IMG/VR virus record: IMGVR_UViG_3300032046_002930
Span: 1 to 24,757 of that record
DNA from: a virus
Reading direction: 5' to 3' (one strand)
Length of the DNA stretch: 24,757 nt
The translations under genes and the position numbers were made by a program. The first letter of the stretch is position 1. Each line of letters starts with the position of its first letter. Below, piece after piece: positions 7,637 through 14,116 of the stretch. The notes beneath the pieces are model-generated. The model made no database searches and was not told the origin of the DNA. It worked only from the letters and a program-made list of their open reading frames with translations.

Positions 7637-7833
7637 GCAACACCAGGCACTGTGTCGTCTGCAACAAGGAGATCCCCCCGCAAGAGCAACAGGGGGTCAC
7701 CACCCTCACCGCACGCCCCAGCGGCAGGACCGTCACCTTCTGCTCCGCCAAGTGCTGGGACACCACCATGAGGCGACTCACATCCCTCGCCCCCACCGCA
7801 CCCCCTAAGCCCCGCCGAAGGAGGTCAGCATGA
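7633..7833 (+). CDS. Small treble-clef-like zinc protein
   Basis: A 66-residue protein with paired cysteines HCVVC near the N-terminus and FCSAKC about 30 residues later, a C-x2-C...C-x3-C arrangement typical of small zinc-binding treble-clef or MYM/TRASH-like folds. The C-terminus is basic (PPKPRRRRSA) and could bind nucleic acid. ATG 7633 overlaps the HNH stop and the stop overlaps the next ATG (7830), both as ATGA. Function unknown; it may assist the HNH or terminase proteins. Confidence 0.75.
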   Translation: MSNTRHCVVCNKEIPPQEQQGVTTLTARPSGRTVTFCSAKCWDTTMRRLTSLAPTAPPKPRRRRSA

Positions 7834-7964
7834 GCGACCAAGCGTGGAAAGGCTTCGCCACCGGCATCTGCATCGGCCTCGTCATCACCCTGGCCGTCGG
7901 ACTCGCTACCGTGATCGTCGGCCAGCTCTGCATCGTGCACGGCATCGCACCCTGGTGCCCGTGA
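7830..7964 (+). CDS. 44-residue single-span membrane protein (holin candidate)
   Basis: ATG 7830 overlaps the previous stop and follows GAAGGAGG. The product has a polar N-terminus (MSDQAWKGF), one membrane segment (ATGICIGLVITLAVGLATVI) and a short tail ending in APWCP. Size and single hydrophobic segment fit a pinholin-like or other small lysis protein. It sits between two cell-wall hydrolase genes, which supports a lysis role. The stop TGA (7962-7964) is immediately followed by a palindromic element. Confidence 0.75.
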   Translation: MSDQAWKGFATGICIGLVITLAVGLATVIVGQLCIVHGIAPWCP

Positions 7965-8016
7965 TGGTGACACCGGGCGACAGCGGATCCACTCATCGTC
8001 CGCTGGCTTGTCACCA
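7965..8016. repeat. TGGYGACA palindromic element, copy 4 (52 bp)
   Basis: Arms TGGTGACA (7965-7972) / TGTCACCA (8009-8016) are perfect 8-bp inverted repeats. The inner stem is CAGCGGA/TCCGCTG (7981-7987, 7999-8005). It starts on the base after the stop codon of the 44-residue gene. Confidence 0.88.
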
Positions 8017-8019
8017 CTG

Positions 8020-8040
8020 CATCGTGAGCCCGTCGAAGGA
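8020..8040 (+). repeat. CATCSTGAG...TCGAAGGA repeat, copy 3
   Basis: CATCGTGAG (8020-8028) and TCGAAGGA (8033-8040), lying between palindromic element copy 4 and the conserved-loop hairpin. Unlike copies 1, 2 and 4 it does not lead directly into a start codon. Confidence 0.7.
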
Positions 8041-8041
8041 C

Positions 8042-8085
8042 GCGCGGCGGGCCAAAGATCAACAATAATACACGGCCCGCCGCGC
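8042..8085. repeat. Conserved-loop hairpin, copy 1
   Basis: A perfect 12-bp stem GCGCGGCGGGCC/GGCCCGCCGCGC (8042-8053, 8074-8085) closes a 20-nt A-rich loop carrying ATCAACAATAATAC. The loop core recurs at 13314 and 19148 on different stems. Confidence 0.88.
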
Positions 8086-8100
8086 TCGCAGGCTCACCAA

Positions 8101-8142
8101 TGGCGACAGAGGTCCCAGCCACGTAGCCGGATCCCGACGCCA
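8101..8142. repeat. TGGYGACA palindromic element, copy 5 (42 bp)
   Basis: Left arm TGGCGACA (8101-8108), then GAGGTCCC; right part GCCGGATCC and a degenerate right arm CGACGCCA (8135-8142). The inner spacing matches copies 2 and 12 exactly (8-8-10-8-8). Confidence 0.75.
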
Positions 8143-8165
8143 ACCAACACAGGAGGTTGACCACC

Positions 8166-8399
8166 GTGCTCACAACCACAGCCGTCCTTGCCCCACTGAT
8201 CGGAGACCTAGACGCAGCAGCACCCGGAACCTACCAGTTCTCCCTCGACGCCCTACGCGCCGCTGCCCAGGCCATCATCGAAGCCGCCGAAGACGACGCC
8301 CACGCCCGCTTGACCCATCAAGAGAGGCACTGGCGCACCCTCGAGGCCAGTTGGCTACAGGAGAGAGACAGGCTTCTCACCCACAAGGAGGGACCATGA
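8166..8399 (+). CDS. Hypothetical helical protein
   Basis: A 77-residue protein. GTG 8166 is chosen because AGGAGG (8151-8156) is 9 bases upstream; an in-frame TTG at 8157 abuts that site and is unlikely. The N-terminus is mildly hydrophobic (LTTTAVLAPLIGDL) and the rest is helical, charged and probably coiled coil (LRAAAQAIIEAAEDDAHARL, then ASWLQERDRLLTHKEGP). The stop overlaps the next start (ATGA, 8396). I do not recognise the family; it belongs to the lysis/late operon by position. Confidence 0.7.
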   Translation: MLTTTAVLAPLIGDLDAAAPGTYQFSLDALRAAAQAIIEAAEDDAHARLTHQERHWRTLEASWLQERDRLLTHKEGP

Positions 8400-8623
8400 A
8401 AGACCTCATCGACTACGCCAAGCGACACAGCCACCTCTGGCGCCACCAAGGCGACCACTACTGGCTCGCCCGCCTACACCAGGAGGTGGCCGAGCTCACC
8501 CTCACCCTCGACCACCAGCACCAAGGCCCCAGAAACCACGAGCTCCTCCAAATAGCCACCATCTGCATCAACTGGCTGCACAAAGAACACGCCCTTCAAT
8601 ACCCTGAGGAGGACACATGCTGA
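8396..8623 (+). CDS. Small MazG-like or hypothetical protein
   Basis: A 75-residue protein. ATG 8396 follows AAGGAGGG. The core LARLHQEVAELTLTLDHQ...HELLQIATICINWL recalls the helical EVAEL...A...W pattern of short MazG-like nucleotide pyrophosphohydrolases. The second acidic metal-binding pair is not intact (ELLQ in place of ExxD), so activity is doubtful. The stop overlaps the lysin start (ATG 8617 inside the last codons). Confidence 0.65.
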   Translation: MKDLIDYAKRHSHLWRHQGDHYWLARLHQEVAELTLTLDHQHQGPRNHELLQIATICINWLHKEHALQYPEEDTC

Positions 8624-10695
8624 GACCAGGACTCCACTTCCACAACGGGTGCCCGATCACACCCGCAGACCTCGACATGATCCGCAGGTGGTCGCCCCTT
8701 AGCTTGCTGCTCGCCATGGAGCAGGTCGTAGAGTCACAGACAGAGACCCTACGCGACGCATGGGAGCTCGCAGGGCGACCACCCCTCGTGCTCCGCCGCT
8801 ACTACTCCCCGCCCAAGGCAGGCGGAGGCACCACAGCGTGGAGCACCCACGCCGACCAGACCGTCGCCCTCGCCCGCCGCTGCATCGACGCCGGCATCCC
8901 CGCCAAGTACCTCATGCTCAAACCCTTCAACGAACCCAACATGCCATCCTGGGCCCAGTGGGAAGGCTTCGGCGACACCGAGGACGACATCAAACGCTAC
9001 AACGAGGCATTGCTCCTGTTCATCTCCATCGCCAGGCGAGACCTCCCAGGCGTCAGGATCGGCGGGCCCCACCTTACCGTCGGCAACCGAGACGTCCGCT
9101 ACCCGAACGACCCCGAGGCGGTCTACTACTACCACGGACGCGACGGCAAATTCGCCAGCTCACCCTGCGCCGCAGCCCTCAGTGCACTCGACGTCCACTT
9201 CGTCCACACCTACGGCATGGCACCAGGCCAGTACAAAGACCCCGCCCACGGTCTGCGGTTCCTCGAGTACATGAAGTACCTCCAACGCAAGCCCGTCTAC
9301 ATCGTCGAGGGCAGCTACGGGATCGGCTCCGGACAGGCCGCAGACCAGAACACGGTCCGCGGCCAGGAGACCGTCGCCTACCTCCGGCTCCTCGGCGATC
9401 TGTACCCCCAGGTGAAGGGCATCGCCCTCTGGATCGGCGGAGACCCAGGCACCGGCTGGTTCGCCTTCTGCCACGCCAACGGTCCCAACCCCGAGAGTCA
9501 CAGGCCCGTCGTGTACGCAGTCGAGGCCGCCTGCATCGCGGACGGCTCCCAGCCTCAGCCGGCACCCGTCCCTGTCCCCACACCCACACCCGCACCGACC
9601 ACCCCAACCTTCGTCGACTGGCACGGACTCACCGGCCCCATGATCGCCGCCGTCACCATCACACCCGCCCCCAAACCCACAGAGCCACGCTGGGCCATCA
9701 CCAAGATCGAAGTCCAGCCCGACGCCGACAAGATGGTCCTCTACGCCGTCCTCCCGCCAGGTGCAGCCGTCCAGGCCCGCTTCTCCTGGTCCACCGGTGA
9801 CACCTTCAGCGCACCCAAAGCAGACCCCTACGAGCCAGACGGCGCGCGCCAGTGGGCAGCATCGATGCCCATGTTTGCACCGTGGGGCGCCTACTCCGTG
9901 GAGATCGTGGGCAACAGCGAGAAGGTCAGCGGGCTCGGGCTCTACGGGTCGGACCTGGACGAACGCTTCAAGGGCCATCATCCGGTACTCGTCTACTTCC
10001 AGCGCGTCACTGGACAGCCAGCCCCGCAGCCGCAGCCAGCGCCGGAGCCCGAGCCCGCTCCGACACCGACGCCCACGCCCACACCAACGCCCGCTCCCAC
10101 ACCAGCTAGGCCCTACGATCTAGCACACGCGTTCTACCCCCATGGCATCACCGACATGGTAGACCTCCGCAACGAGATAGAGTCGTTCTCCAACATGCCC
10201 GAGCTCGCCAAGCTCTGGCGCCCGTTCACTCTCATTCGCCTCGTGATACTGCACCACTCAGGATCAGACCTCGCCACGCAGACACCCCTCAGCATCGCCC
10301 GCTACCACGTCAGCAAGGGCGCCGCCACCATCCCCTACCACTTCTGCATCGGCTTCGACGGCCGGCTCTTCTGGACAGGCCGCCTCATGTGGAGACTCCC
10401 ACACAGCGGCAAGGAATCCACCAACGCCGAGGGAGTAGGCGTCTGCGTCCTCGGACACTACGACAAGCAGCACCCCACCCCCGCGCAGCTGATCACCCTC
10501 AGACGCCTGATCTGGCGCGTGCTCCCTGAGTTCTGCGCCGGAGCATGGGACCAGTACCGCCCCCTCTACGTCATCCCGCACGGCCGCCTGGTCTACACCC
10601 TCTGCCCAGGAGCAAACCTGCTCGACGCCTTCATCTACGCCGGGCCAGGACCCGCCCTGATGCCCCCCTTTCCCTTCGACGAGACTAACGAGTGA
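8617..10695 (+). CDS. Multidomain lysin: glycoside hydrolase, beta-domain, amidase
   Basis: A 692-residue modular cell-wall enzyme. Residues 1-300 look like a TIM-barrel glycosidase, with candidate acid Glu106 in FNEPN and candidate nucleophile Glu231 in YIVEGSYG. A Pro/Thr linker (about 310-330) leads to a beta-sandwich of about 120 residues, then a second Pro/Thr/Glu linker (about 468-498). Residues 500-690 are an N-acetylmuramoyl-L-alanine amidase of the Amidase_2 type: HHSG (His546/547), the KGAATIPYHFCIGFDG core, and the PHGRLVYTLCPG metal-binding end. Start ATG 8617 follows GAGGAGG. Two enzymatic domains on linkers suggest an endolysin or virion-associated lysin; the glycosidase family is not certain. 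Confidence 0.9.
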   Translation: MLRPGLHFHNGCPITPADLDMIRRWSPLSLLLAMEQVVESQTETLRDAWELAGRPPLVLRRYYSPPKAGGGTTAWSTHADQTVALARRCIDAGIPAKYLMLKPFNEPNMPSWAQWEGFGDTEDDIKRYNEALLLFISIARRDLPGVRIGGPHLTVGNRDVRYPNDPEAVYYYHGRDGKFASSPCAAALSALDVHFVHTYGMAPGQYKDPAHGLRFLEYMKYLQRKPVYIVEGSYGIGSGQAADQNTVRGQETVAYLRLLGDLYPQVKGIALWIGGDPGTGWFAFCHANGPNPESHRPVVYAVEAACIADGSQPQPAPVPVPTPTPAPTTPTFVDWHGLTGPMIAAVTITPAPKPTEPRWAITKIEVQPDADKMVLYAVLPPGAAVQARFSWSTGDTFSAPKADPYEPDGARQWAASMPMFAPWGAYSVEIVGNSEKVSGLGLYGSDLDERFKGHHPVLVYFQRVTGQPAPQPQPAPEPEPAPTPTPTPTPTPAPTPARPYDLAHAFYPHGITDMVDLRNEIESFSNMPELAKLWRPFTLIRLVILHHSGSDLATQTPLSIARYHVSKGAATIPYHFCIGFDGRLFWTGRLMWRLPHSGKESTNAEGVGVCVLGHYDKQHPTPAQLITLRRLIWRVLPEFCAGAWDQYRPLYVIPHGRLVYTLCPGANLLDAFIYAGPGPALMPPFPFDETNE

Positions 10696-10774
10696 GGCAC
10701 TAGACCCGTGGGAAGCCACCGCCCTACAGACCCGCCTCCACACAGACCTTGGCTTCCACGCCGACCTCGAGCAG

Positions 10775-10816
10775 TGGTGACGACAACGCCGCCCCGGCGA
10801 CGTCTGCCTGTCGCCA
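10775..10816. repeat. TGGYGACA palindromic element, copy 6 (42 bp)
   Basis: Arms TGGTGACG (10775-10782) and TGTCGCCA (10809-10816) with an inner stem CGCCG/CGGCG around CCC. The left arm includes the stop codon TGG-TGA of the open stretch that ends at 10780. Confidence 0.75.
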
Positions 10817-10825
10817 CGCCATCGA

Positions 10826-10867
10826 TGGCGTCCGCAGCGAAGAAGCTGCTGCTGCACTCTGTCACCA
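10826..10867. repeat. TGGYGACA palindromic element, copy 7 (42 bp)
   Basis: Left arm TGGCGTCC (10826-10833), right arm TGTCACCA (10860-10867), inner stem GCAGC/GCTGC. The symmetry extends outside as CATCGA (10820-10825) / TCGATG (10869-10874). Confidence 0.75.
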
Positions 10868-10921
10868 ATCGATGTACCCTTATCTCTACTTCTTCATTGT
10901 CTTTATTCGTTGTACTTATTA

Positions 10922-10980
10922 GTGGTGCCCCCAGCACCAGTGGTGGTGCCCAGGGCACCAGTGGTGGTGCCCACAGCACC
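10922..10980. repeat. Three 21-bp iterons, each a 15-bp palindrome
   Basis: GGTGCCCCCAGCACC (10924-10938), GGTGCCCAGGGCACC (10945-10959; perfect palindrome) and GGTGCCCACAGCACC (10966-10980). Starts are exactly 21 bp apart, so all lie on one helical face. The AGTGGT-type spacer is also repeated. Confidence 0.9.
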
Positions 10981-11005
10981 ACACCTCAACAGACCTTGGT
11001 GGATA

Positions 11006-11014
11006 TGTGGATAA
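11006..11014 (-). promoter_or_regulatory. DnaA box
   Basis: TGTGGATAA, the exact complement of the consensus TTATCCACA, 25 bp after the last iteron. A chance match of nine bases is possible but unlikely in an AT-poor genome, and the context supports it. Confidence 0.7.
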
Positions 11015-11032
11015 CTCTGTCACCACAGGATA

Positions 11033-11054
11033 CATCCTGAGCACCGTCGAAGGA
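11033..11054 (+). repeat. CATCCTGAG...TCGAAGGA repeat, copy 4, supplying an RBS
   Basis: CATCCTGAG (11033-11041) and TCGAAGGA (11047-11054). The right half is the Shine-Dalgarno of the tail gene at 11064. An orphan TGTCACCA half-site lies 7 bp upstream, the same order as at 399-437 and 8009-8040. Confidence 0.8.
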
Positions 11055-11063
11055 GGCCCAGCC

Positions 11064-13205
11064 ATGCAGGACATCGGTGCAGCCCTTCTAGCCGCCCAAA
11101 AGAAAGCCAGGACCAACCCCATCTTCCAGGTGCTCCTCAGCGACAAACTAGGGCCCCACCAACGGCTCACCTGGACCGCGCTCTACACCGACGCCACCGC
11201 CGACTACCCCCACGCCATGCACATCTGCTCCGACAACTCCATCGTCAGAGTCAGGAGCAACGCCGGCACCGCTGAGTACCAGCGCGTCACTTCACCCACC
11301 ACCCCCGCCCAGTGGACCGCCTGGACCGCCGGCATGGGCACCTGCTCCACCACCAATCAGATGGCCCTCTGCAGCTCCGGAGCCAAGGTCTGGTGGTTCT
11401 ACATCAACAACGCCAACACTCTCCTCTACTGCCGCGAGAGCGCCAACTACGGAGCCACCTGGGGCGCCACCACCACCGTGCACACCTGCGCCGGCGCCTA
11501 CCAACTCGAGAGCATCGCCGCCGCCCACCGCACAGGCACAGACGCCATCGTGTTCTACTCCACCAAAGACACCGCCACCCCCAACACCTGCAACCTCTTC
11601 TACCGCAAACAGACCGCCGGCGCCTGGGGCGCTGCCACCACCTGGGGCAAGACAGCCTGCCAGCAGATCAGGGGCCTCACCTGCCACAAGACCGGCGACT
11701 ATAACATGCTCTACGGAGCCTACGTCGACGCGTACACCTTTTTCGGCATCGGTCCCAGCGCCGGCGTCGCCTGGGTGTGGGCCCTCTACGCCATCGCCTT
11801 CGGCACCGGAGTAGACGTCACCCTCGACACCTGGGCTAACCCCGTCCTCCTCGAAAGGACAGACACCGGCACCGCCTTCGCCACCGCCTGGCCGTCCCTT
11901 ACCTACGTCGATATGTTCCGCGCCGTCTTCTCCGCCTACCTCGAGGGCGAGGAGTATTCCAGGCTCCTCCGCATGCAAGGCATCTACGGCGCCACGTTCC
12001 TAGAAACCACGTGGACCGACCCCTGGCCCTTCCTCGCACTCGCAGGCACCTACGGATCAGTCATCGACTACCGCGTCGGGGGAGACGGCTACGTCTACGC
12101 CTCCCACTCCAACCGAGCCTACCGAGCCAAGGCCGCAGGCGACGGCACCGTCGACCTCGGAGCCAGGCTCCTCAAGTACAGGATCCTCGACAGGTGGTCC
12201 GGCTGGAAGGGAGCCGGCGTATCCGAGGACTACGGACAGAACGTCACCGCCGAGATGGAAGGCGAGATATGGCTGGACAACCAAGACGGCGCCCTCAACA
12301 CCCTCGGCTCCGGAACCTACATCGCCGTCAAGCGCGGCTCCATGCTCGAGCTCCGCCGAGGCTACCACACCACCACCGGCAACCAATACGCAGACTGGCC
12401 CACCTTCTGGATCGAGGACTGGGAGTACGTCGCAGACTTCGAGGGCAAATCCTACCTGGTACTCTACGTCATCGGTGGCTGGGGCCTACTCGCATCGATG
12501 GCCGCTCAGAGGCAGTACCTATGGCTCGACAACGTAGACACCGTGTGGACCATCGCAGAACGTTTGTTCGCACTCGCCGGCTTCAACCTCAGCAGCGCAG
12601 GCGAGGCCTCCGCCGTCATCGGCACCCTCAAGCCAGCCATCAACATCCTCCCAGGCGAGGACCTCCGAGGCGCAATCCTCAAGGTCCTCTCCAAGGTCCC
12701 GGACTTCGTGTACTGGGAGGGACACACCCCCTACGTCAAGCAACTCGCCGCAGCCGAGGCTAGCGACTACACCTATGGTGGCGCAGGCAACCACGTCATC
12801 ATCGCCGGCAGGTACGGAGTCCGCACCCCAGGCTTCAACCACATCGAAGTGTTCTCCACCATGGACGCCTACGCCATCCCCGTCTTTGGAGACGAAGTAG
12901 ACTACACCGAGATCAACCTGGTCGGACACCGCCTCCAGAAAATCTTCGACTACGCCTACGACACCAACGCAGAGTGTGACGCCCGAGCCGTGGCTCAGCT
13001 GCGCAAGCACGACGCCACCAAGACCAGGGGCCAGATCGAGACGCTACCAAACCTCGGCTTGCAGCTACTCGACGCAGTGACCATCACCGACGCCAGGGCC
13101 GGCGTGACGTCACAGGTCTACCGCGTGAGAGGCATTGAAGAAACCTTCGACACCACCAAGCCGCAACTGGTATTCCGTCAGCGAGTGCAGCTCTCCGCCA
13201 GGTAG
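11064..13205 (+). CDS. Large tail protein: beta-propeller plus baseplate-hub-like domain
   Basis: A 713-residue protein. ATG 11064 follows AAGGAGG at good spacing; upstream in-frame starts lie within the origin and repeat sequences. Residues about 40-390 contain repeated segments with aromatic/Gly/Asp-rich turns (VWWFYINNANTLLYCRESAN; TDAIVFYSTKDTATPNTCNL; GDYNMLYGAYVDAYTFFGIG; GDGYVYASHSNRAYRAK) as in sialidase-like beta-propellers. Residues about 395-713 (ILDRWSGWKGAGVSEDYGQN onward) resemble hub or gp27/gpP-like tail proteins with repeated beta-barrels. A receptor-binding or host-surface role is likely. As the only large tail gene it suggests a simple short tail. Confidence 0.78.
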   Translation: MQDIGAALLAAQKKARTNPIFQVLLSDKLGPHQRLTWTALYTDATADYPHAMHICSDNSIVRVRSNAGTAEYQRVTSPTTPAQWTAWTAGMGTCSTTNQMALCSSGAKVWWFYINNANTLLYCRESANYGATWGATTTVHTCAGAYQLESIAAAHRTGTDAIVFYSTKDTATPNTCNLFYRKQTAGAWGAATTWGKTACQQIRGLTCHKTGDYNMLYGAYVDAYTFFGIGPSAGVAWVWALYAIAFGTGVDVTLDTWANPVLLERTDTGTAFATAWPSLTYVDMFRAVFSAYLEGEEYSRLLRMQGIYGATFLETTWTDPWPFLALAGTYGSVIDYRVGGDGYVYASHSNRAYRAKAAGDGTVDLGARLLKYRILDRWSGWKGAGVSEDYGQNVTAEMEGEIWLDNQDGALNTLGSGTYIAVKRGSMLELRRGYHTTTGNQYADWPTFWIEDWEYVADFEGKSYLVLYVIGGWGLLASMAAQRQYLWLDNVDTVWTIAERLFALAGFNLSSAGEASAVIGTLKPAINILPGEDLRGAILKVLSKVPDFVYWEGHTPYVKQLAAAEASDYTYGGAGNHVIIAGRYGVRTPGFNHIEVFSTMDAYAIPVFGDEVDYTEINLVGHRLQKIFDYAYDTNAECDARAVAQLRKHDATKTRGQIETLPNLGLQLLDAVTITDARAGVTSQVYRVRGIEETFDTTKPQLVFRQRVQLSAR

Positions 13206-13207
13206 CC

Positions 13208-13390
13208 GCCAAGATCGTTCCCTCCGGTCCATGGCACAGGTGGTCTGACCTCACCCAACCCCGGCGCCAAGATCGTTCCCTCCGGTCCATGGCACAGGTG
13301 GCGCCTACACACCGTGCGGCGGGCCAATAACCAACAATAATACACAGCCCGCCGCACTCGCCGGTGCCAAGATCGTTCCCCTCCGGTCCA
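13208..13390. repeat. 36-bp direct repeats (two full, one partial)
   Basis: Identical 36-bp copies at 13208-13243 and 13266-13301 begin GCCAAGATCGTTCCCTCCGG and end in CACAGGTGG. A third, shorter copy with one inserted C lies at 13366-13390. The conserved-loop hairpin copy 2 sits between the second and third copies. The first copy starts 3 bases after the tail gene. Confidence 0.92.
13314..13357. repeat. Conserved-loop hairpin, copy 2
   Basis: An 11-bp perfect stem GTGCGGCGGGC/GCCCGCCGCAC (13314-13324, 13347-13357) closes a 22-nt loop with ACCAACAATAATACACA. The loop core matches copies 1 and 3. Confidence 0.88.
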
Positions 13391-13448
13391 CCCAAAACCC
13401 TGCCGATTCGGCTGCCGACGATGTTCACACTATGACTTTTATGTCGAG

Positions 13449-13490
13449 TGGCGACACGGACCCCACGAGCTGCACCTGCAGCTGTCACCA
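13449..13490. repeat. TGGYGACA palindromic element, copy 8 (42 bp)
   Basis: Arms TGGCGACA (13449-13456) / TGTCACCA (13483-13490), inner stem AGCTGCA/TGCAGCT around CC. First of three tandem copies. Confidence 0.85.
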
Positions 13491-13499
13491 CACCATCAG

Positions 13500-13541
13500 T
13501 GGCGACAACGATCGACGTGGCCACCATCGATGCCGACACCA
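13500..13541. repeat. TGGYGACA palindromic element, copy 9 (42 bp)
   Basis: Left arm TGGCGACA (13500-13507), degenerate right arm CGACACCA (13534-13541), internal ATCGA/TCGAT. Flanks extend the symmetry as AGTGG/CCACT. Confidence 0.7.
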
Positions 13542-13542
13542 C

Positions 13543-13583
13543 TGGCGACCCGCAACCGACATCTCCGCGGGATCCCGTCACCA
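13543..13583. repeat. TGGYGACA palindromic element, copy 10 (41 bp)
   Basis: Left arm TGGCGACC (13543-13550), right arm CGTCACCA (13576-13583), with GGGATCC next to the right arm as in other copies. It starts one base after copy 9. Confidence 0.7.
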
Positions 13584-13616
13584 ACGCCCGTCGGCTGCTA
13601 CGGCTCGCGTCGGCTC

Positions 13617-13641
13617 TTCGCACTAACGCTATTAGTGCGAA
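13617..13641. repeat. Perfect 10-bp hairpin
   Basis: TTCGCACTAA/TTAGTGCGAA (13617-13626, 13632-13641) with loop CGCTA. Confidence 0.85.
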
Positions 13642-13669
13642 AAGGCCGACCGGCTTCCCTCCGCGAGCC

Positions 13670-13692
13670 TCAACATAAACTCTTTATGTTGA
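13670..13692. repeat. Perfect 10-bp AT-rich hairpin
   Basis: TCAACATAAA/TTTATGTTGA (13670-13679, 13683-13692) with a 3-nt loop CTC. The AT-rich stem stands out in this GC-rich genome. Confidence 0.85.
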
Positions 13693-13740
13693 GCAGCCGA
13701 CAAAGACAACACCCACCACCGGCCCTCTCCATAGGCCGCA

Positions 13741-13812
13741 CTGCGGGCGCGCTGGCTGCACTACGCGCAGCCAGATCAGCAGGCGACAAAGCCGCCTGCT
13801 TCGCGCCCGCAG
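13741..13812. repeat. T-shaped (three-way junction) palindrome
   Basis: An outer 11-bp stem CTGCGGGCGCG/CGCGCCCGCAG (13741-13751, 13802-13812) encloses two hairpins: CTGGCTG/CAGCCAG (13752-13758, 13768-13774) and AGCAGGCG/CGCCTGCT (13778-13785, 13793-13800). Only 4 bases at the junction are unpaired. All stems are perfect. It could fold in DNA as a cruciform or in RNA. Confidence 0.85.
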
Positions 13813-13916
13813 CCAGTCACCCGCCACTTGTTCTCCAAAAAAGAAACCGAGAGCGCCCACACACGCCAAGGCCGCTCACCCCACAGCCAGGCCACTTCGT
13901 CCCACATCTCAAGCGC

Positions 13917-14090
13917 GGCTCCATCACCAAGGGCTCTCCGTCCCTCGACAACGGCGCCCTTTGTCTAACCATCTCAGTCCCGGCTCCATCACCAAGCGCT
14001 CTTCGTCTCCCACCAACGGTGCGGTTTGCCTAACGATCTTACGATGCCGGCTTCCACCAGCAAAGCCCGATCAGCGTACACCCAACGCCA
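13917..14090. repeat. Degenerate tandem repeat of about 66 bp
   Basis: Unit 1 (13917-13981) and unit 2 (13982-14048) both begin GGCTCCATCACCAAG and share GCTCT.CGTC, ACGG.GC and TTTG.CTAAC.ATCT. A partial third unit begins at 14049. Divergence is substantial, so the duplication is old. Confidence 0.65.
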
Positions 14091-14116
14091 CTTCGTCTCA
14101 CATCTCTAGCTATGGA

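Larger units (their letters stand above)
10875..11014. other. Candidate origin of replication
   Basis: An AT-rich tract (10875-10921) of about 47 bp in an otherwise GC-rich genome is followed by three direct repeats of 21 bp and then a perfect DnaA box. AT-rich unwinding region, iterons and DnaA box together are the classical layout of an iteron origin. A copy of the first iteron palindrome lies inside the replication-protein gene (22160-22174). The assignment is inference from layout. Confidence 0.65.
10696..11063. other. Intergenic region with the likely replication origin
   Basis: 368 bp without a supported complete gene. In order it holds: a short open stretch in another frame (10703-10780) with no start codon, two 42-bp palindromic elements (10775, 10826), an AT-rich tract (10875-10921), three 21-bp-spaced palindromic iterons (10924-10980), a perfect DnaA box (11006-11014), an orphan TGTCACCA half-site (11018-11025) and a CATCCTGAG repeat that gives the tail gene its RBS. 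Confidence 0.75.

Noticed and set aside
9160-9981. A 273-residue minus-strand open frame within the lysin gene
   Set aside because: It is a glycine/aspartate-rich shadow of the C-ending codons of the lysin frame, which has recognisable catalytic motifs.
10708-11040. A 110-residue open frame between lysin and tail gene
   Set aside because: It reads through two palindromic elements, the AT-rich tract, iterons and DnaA box. The sequence features explain the region better than a protein.
13208-13390. A CRISPR array
   Set aside because: Only three copies of the 36-bp repeat, the third truncated, with unequal spacing of 22 and 64 bp and no cas genes.
13741-13812. A tRNA gene
   Set aside because: The fold has only two arms on the outer stem, no CCA-end or T-loop consensus and no anticodon arm. 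It is not a tRNA.
13530-14033. A 167-residue open frame in the repeat region
   Set aside because: It runs through palindromic elements, hairpins and the T-structure, has no ribosome-binding site, and its composition is that of translated GC-rich noncoding DNA.
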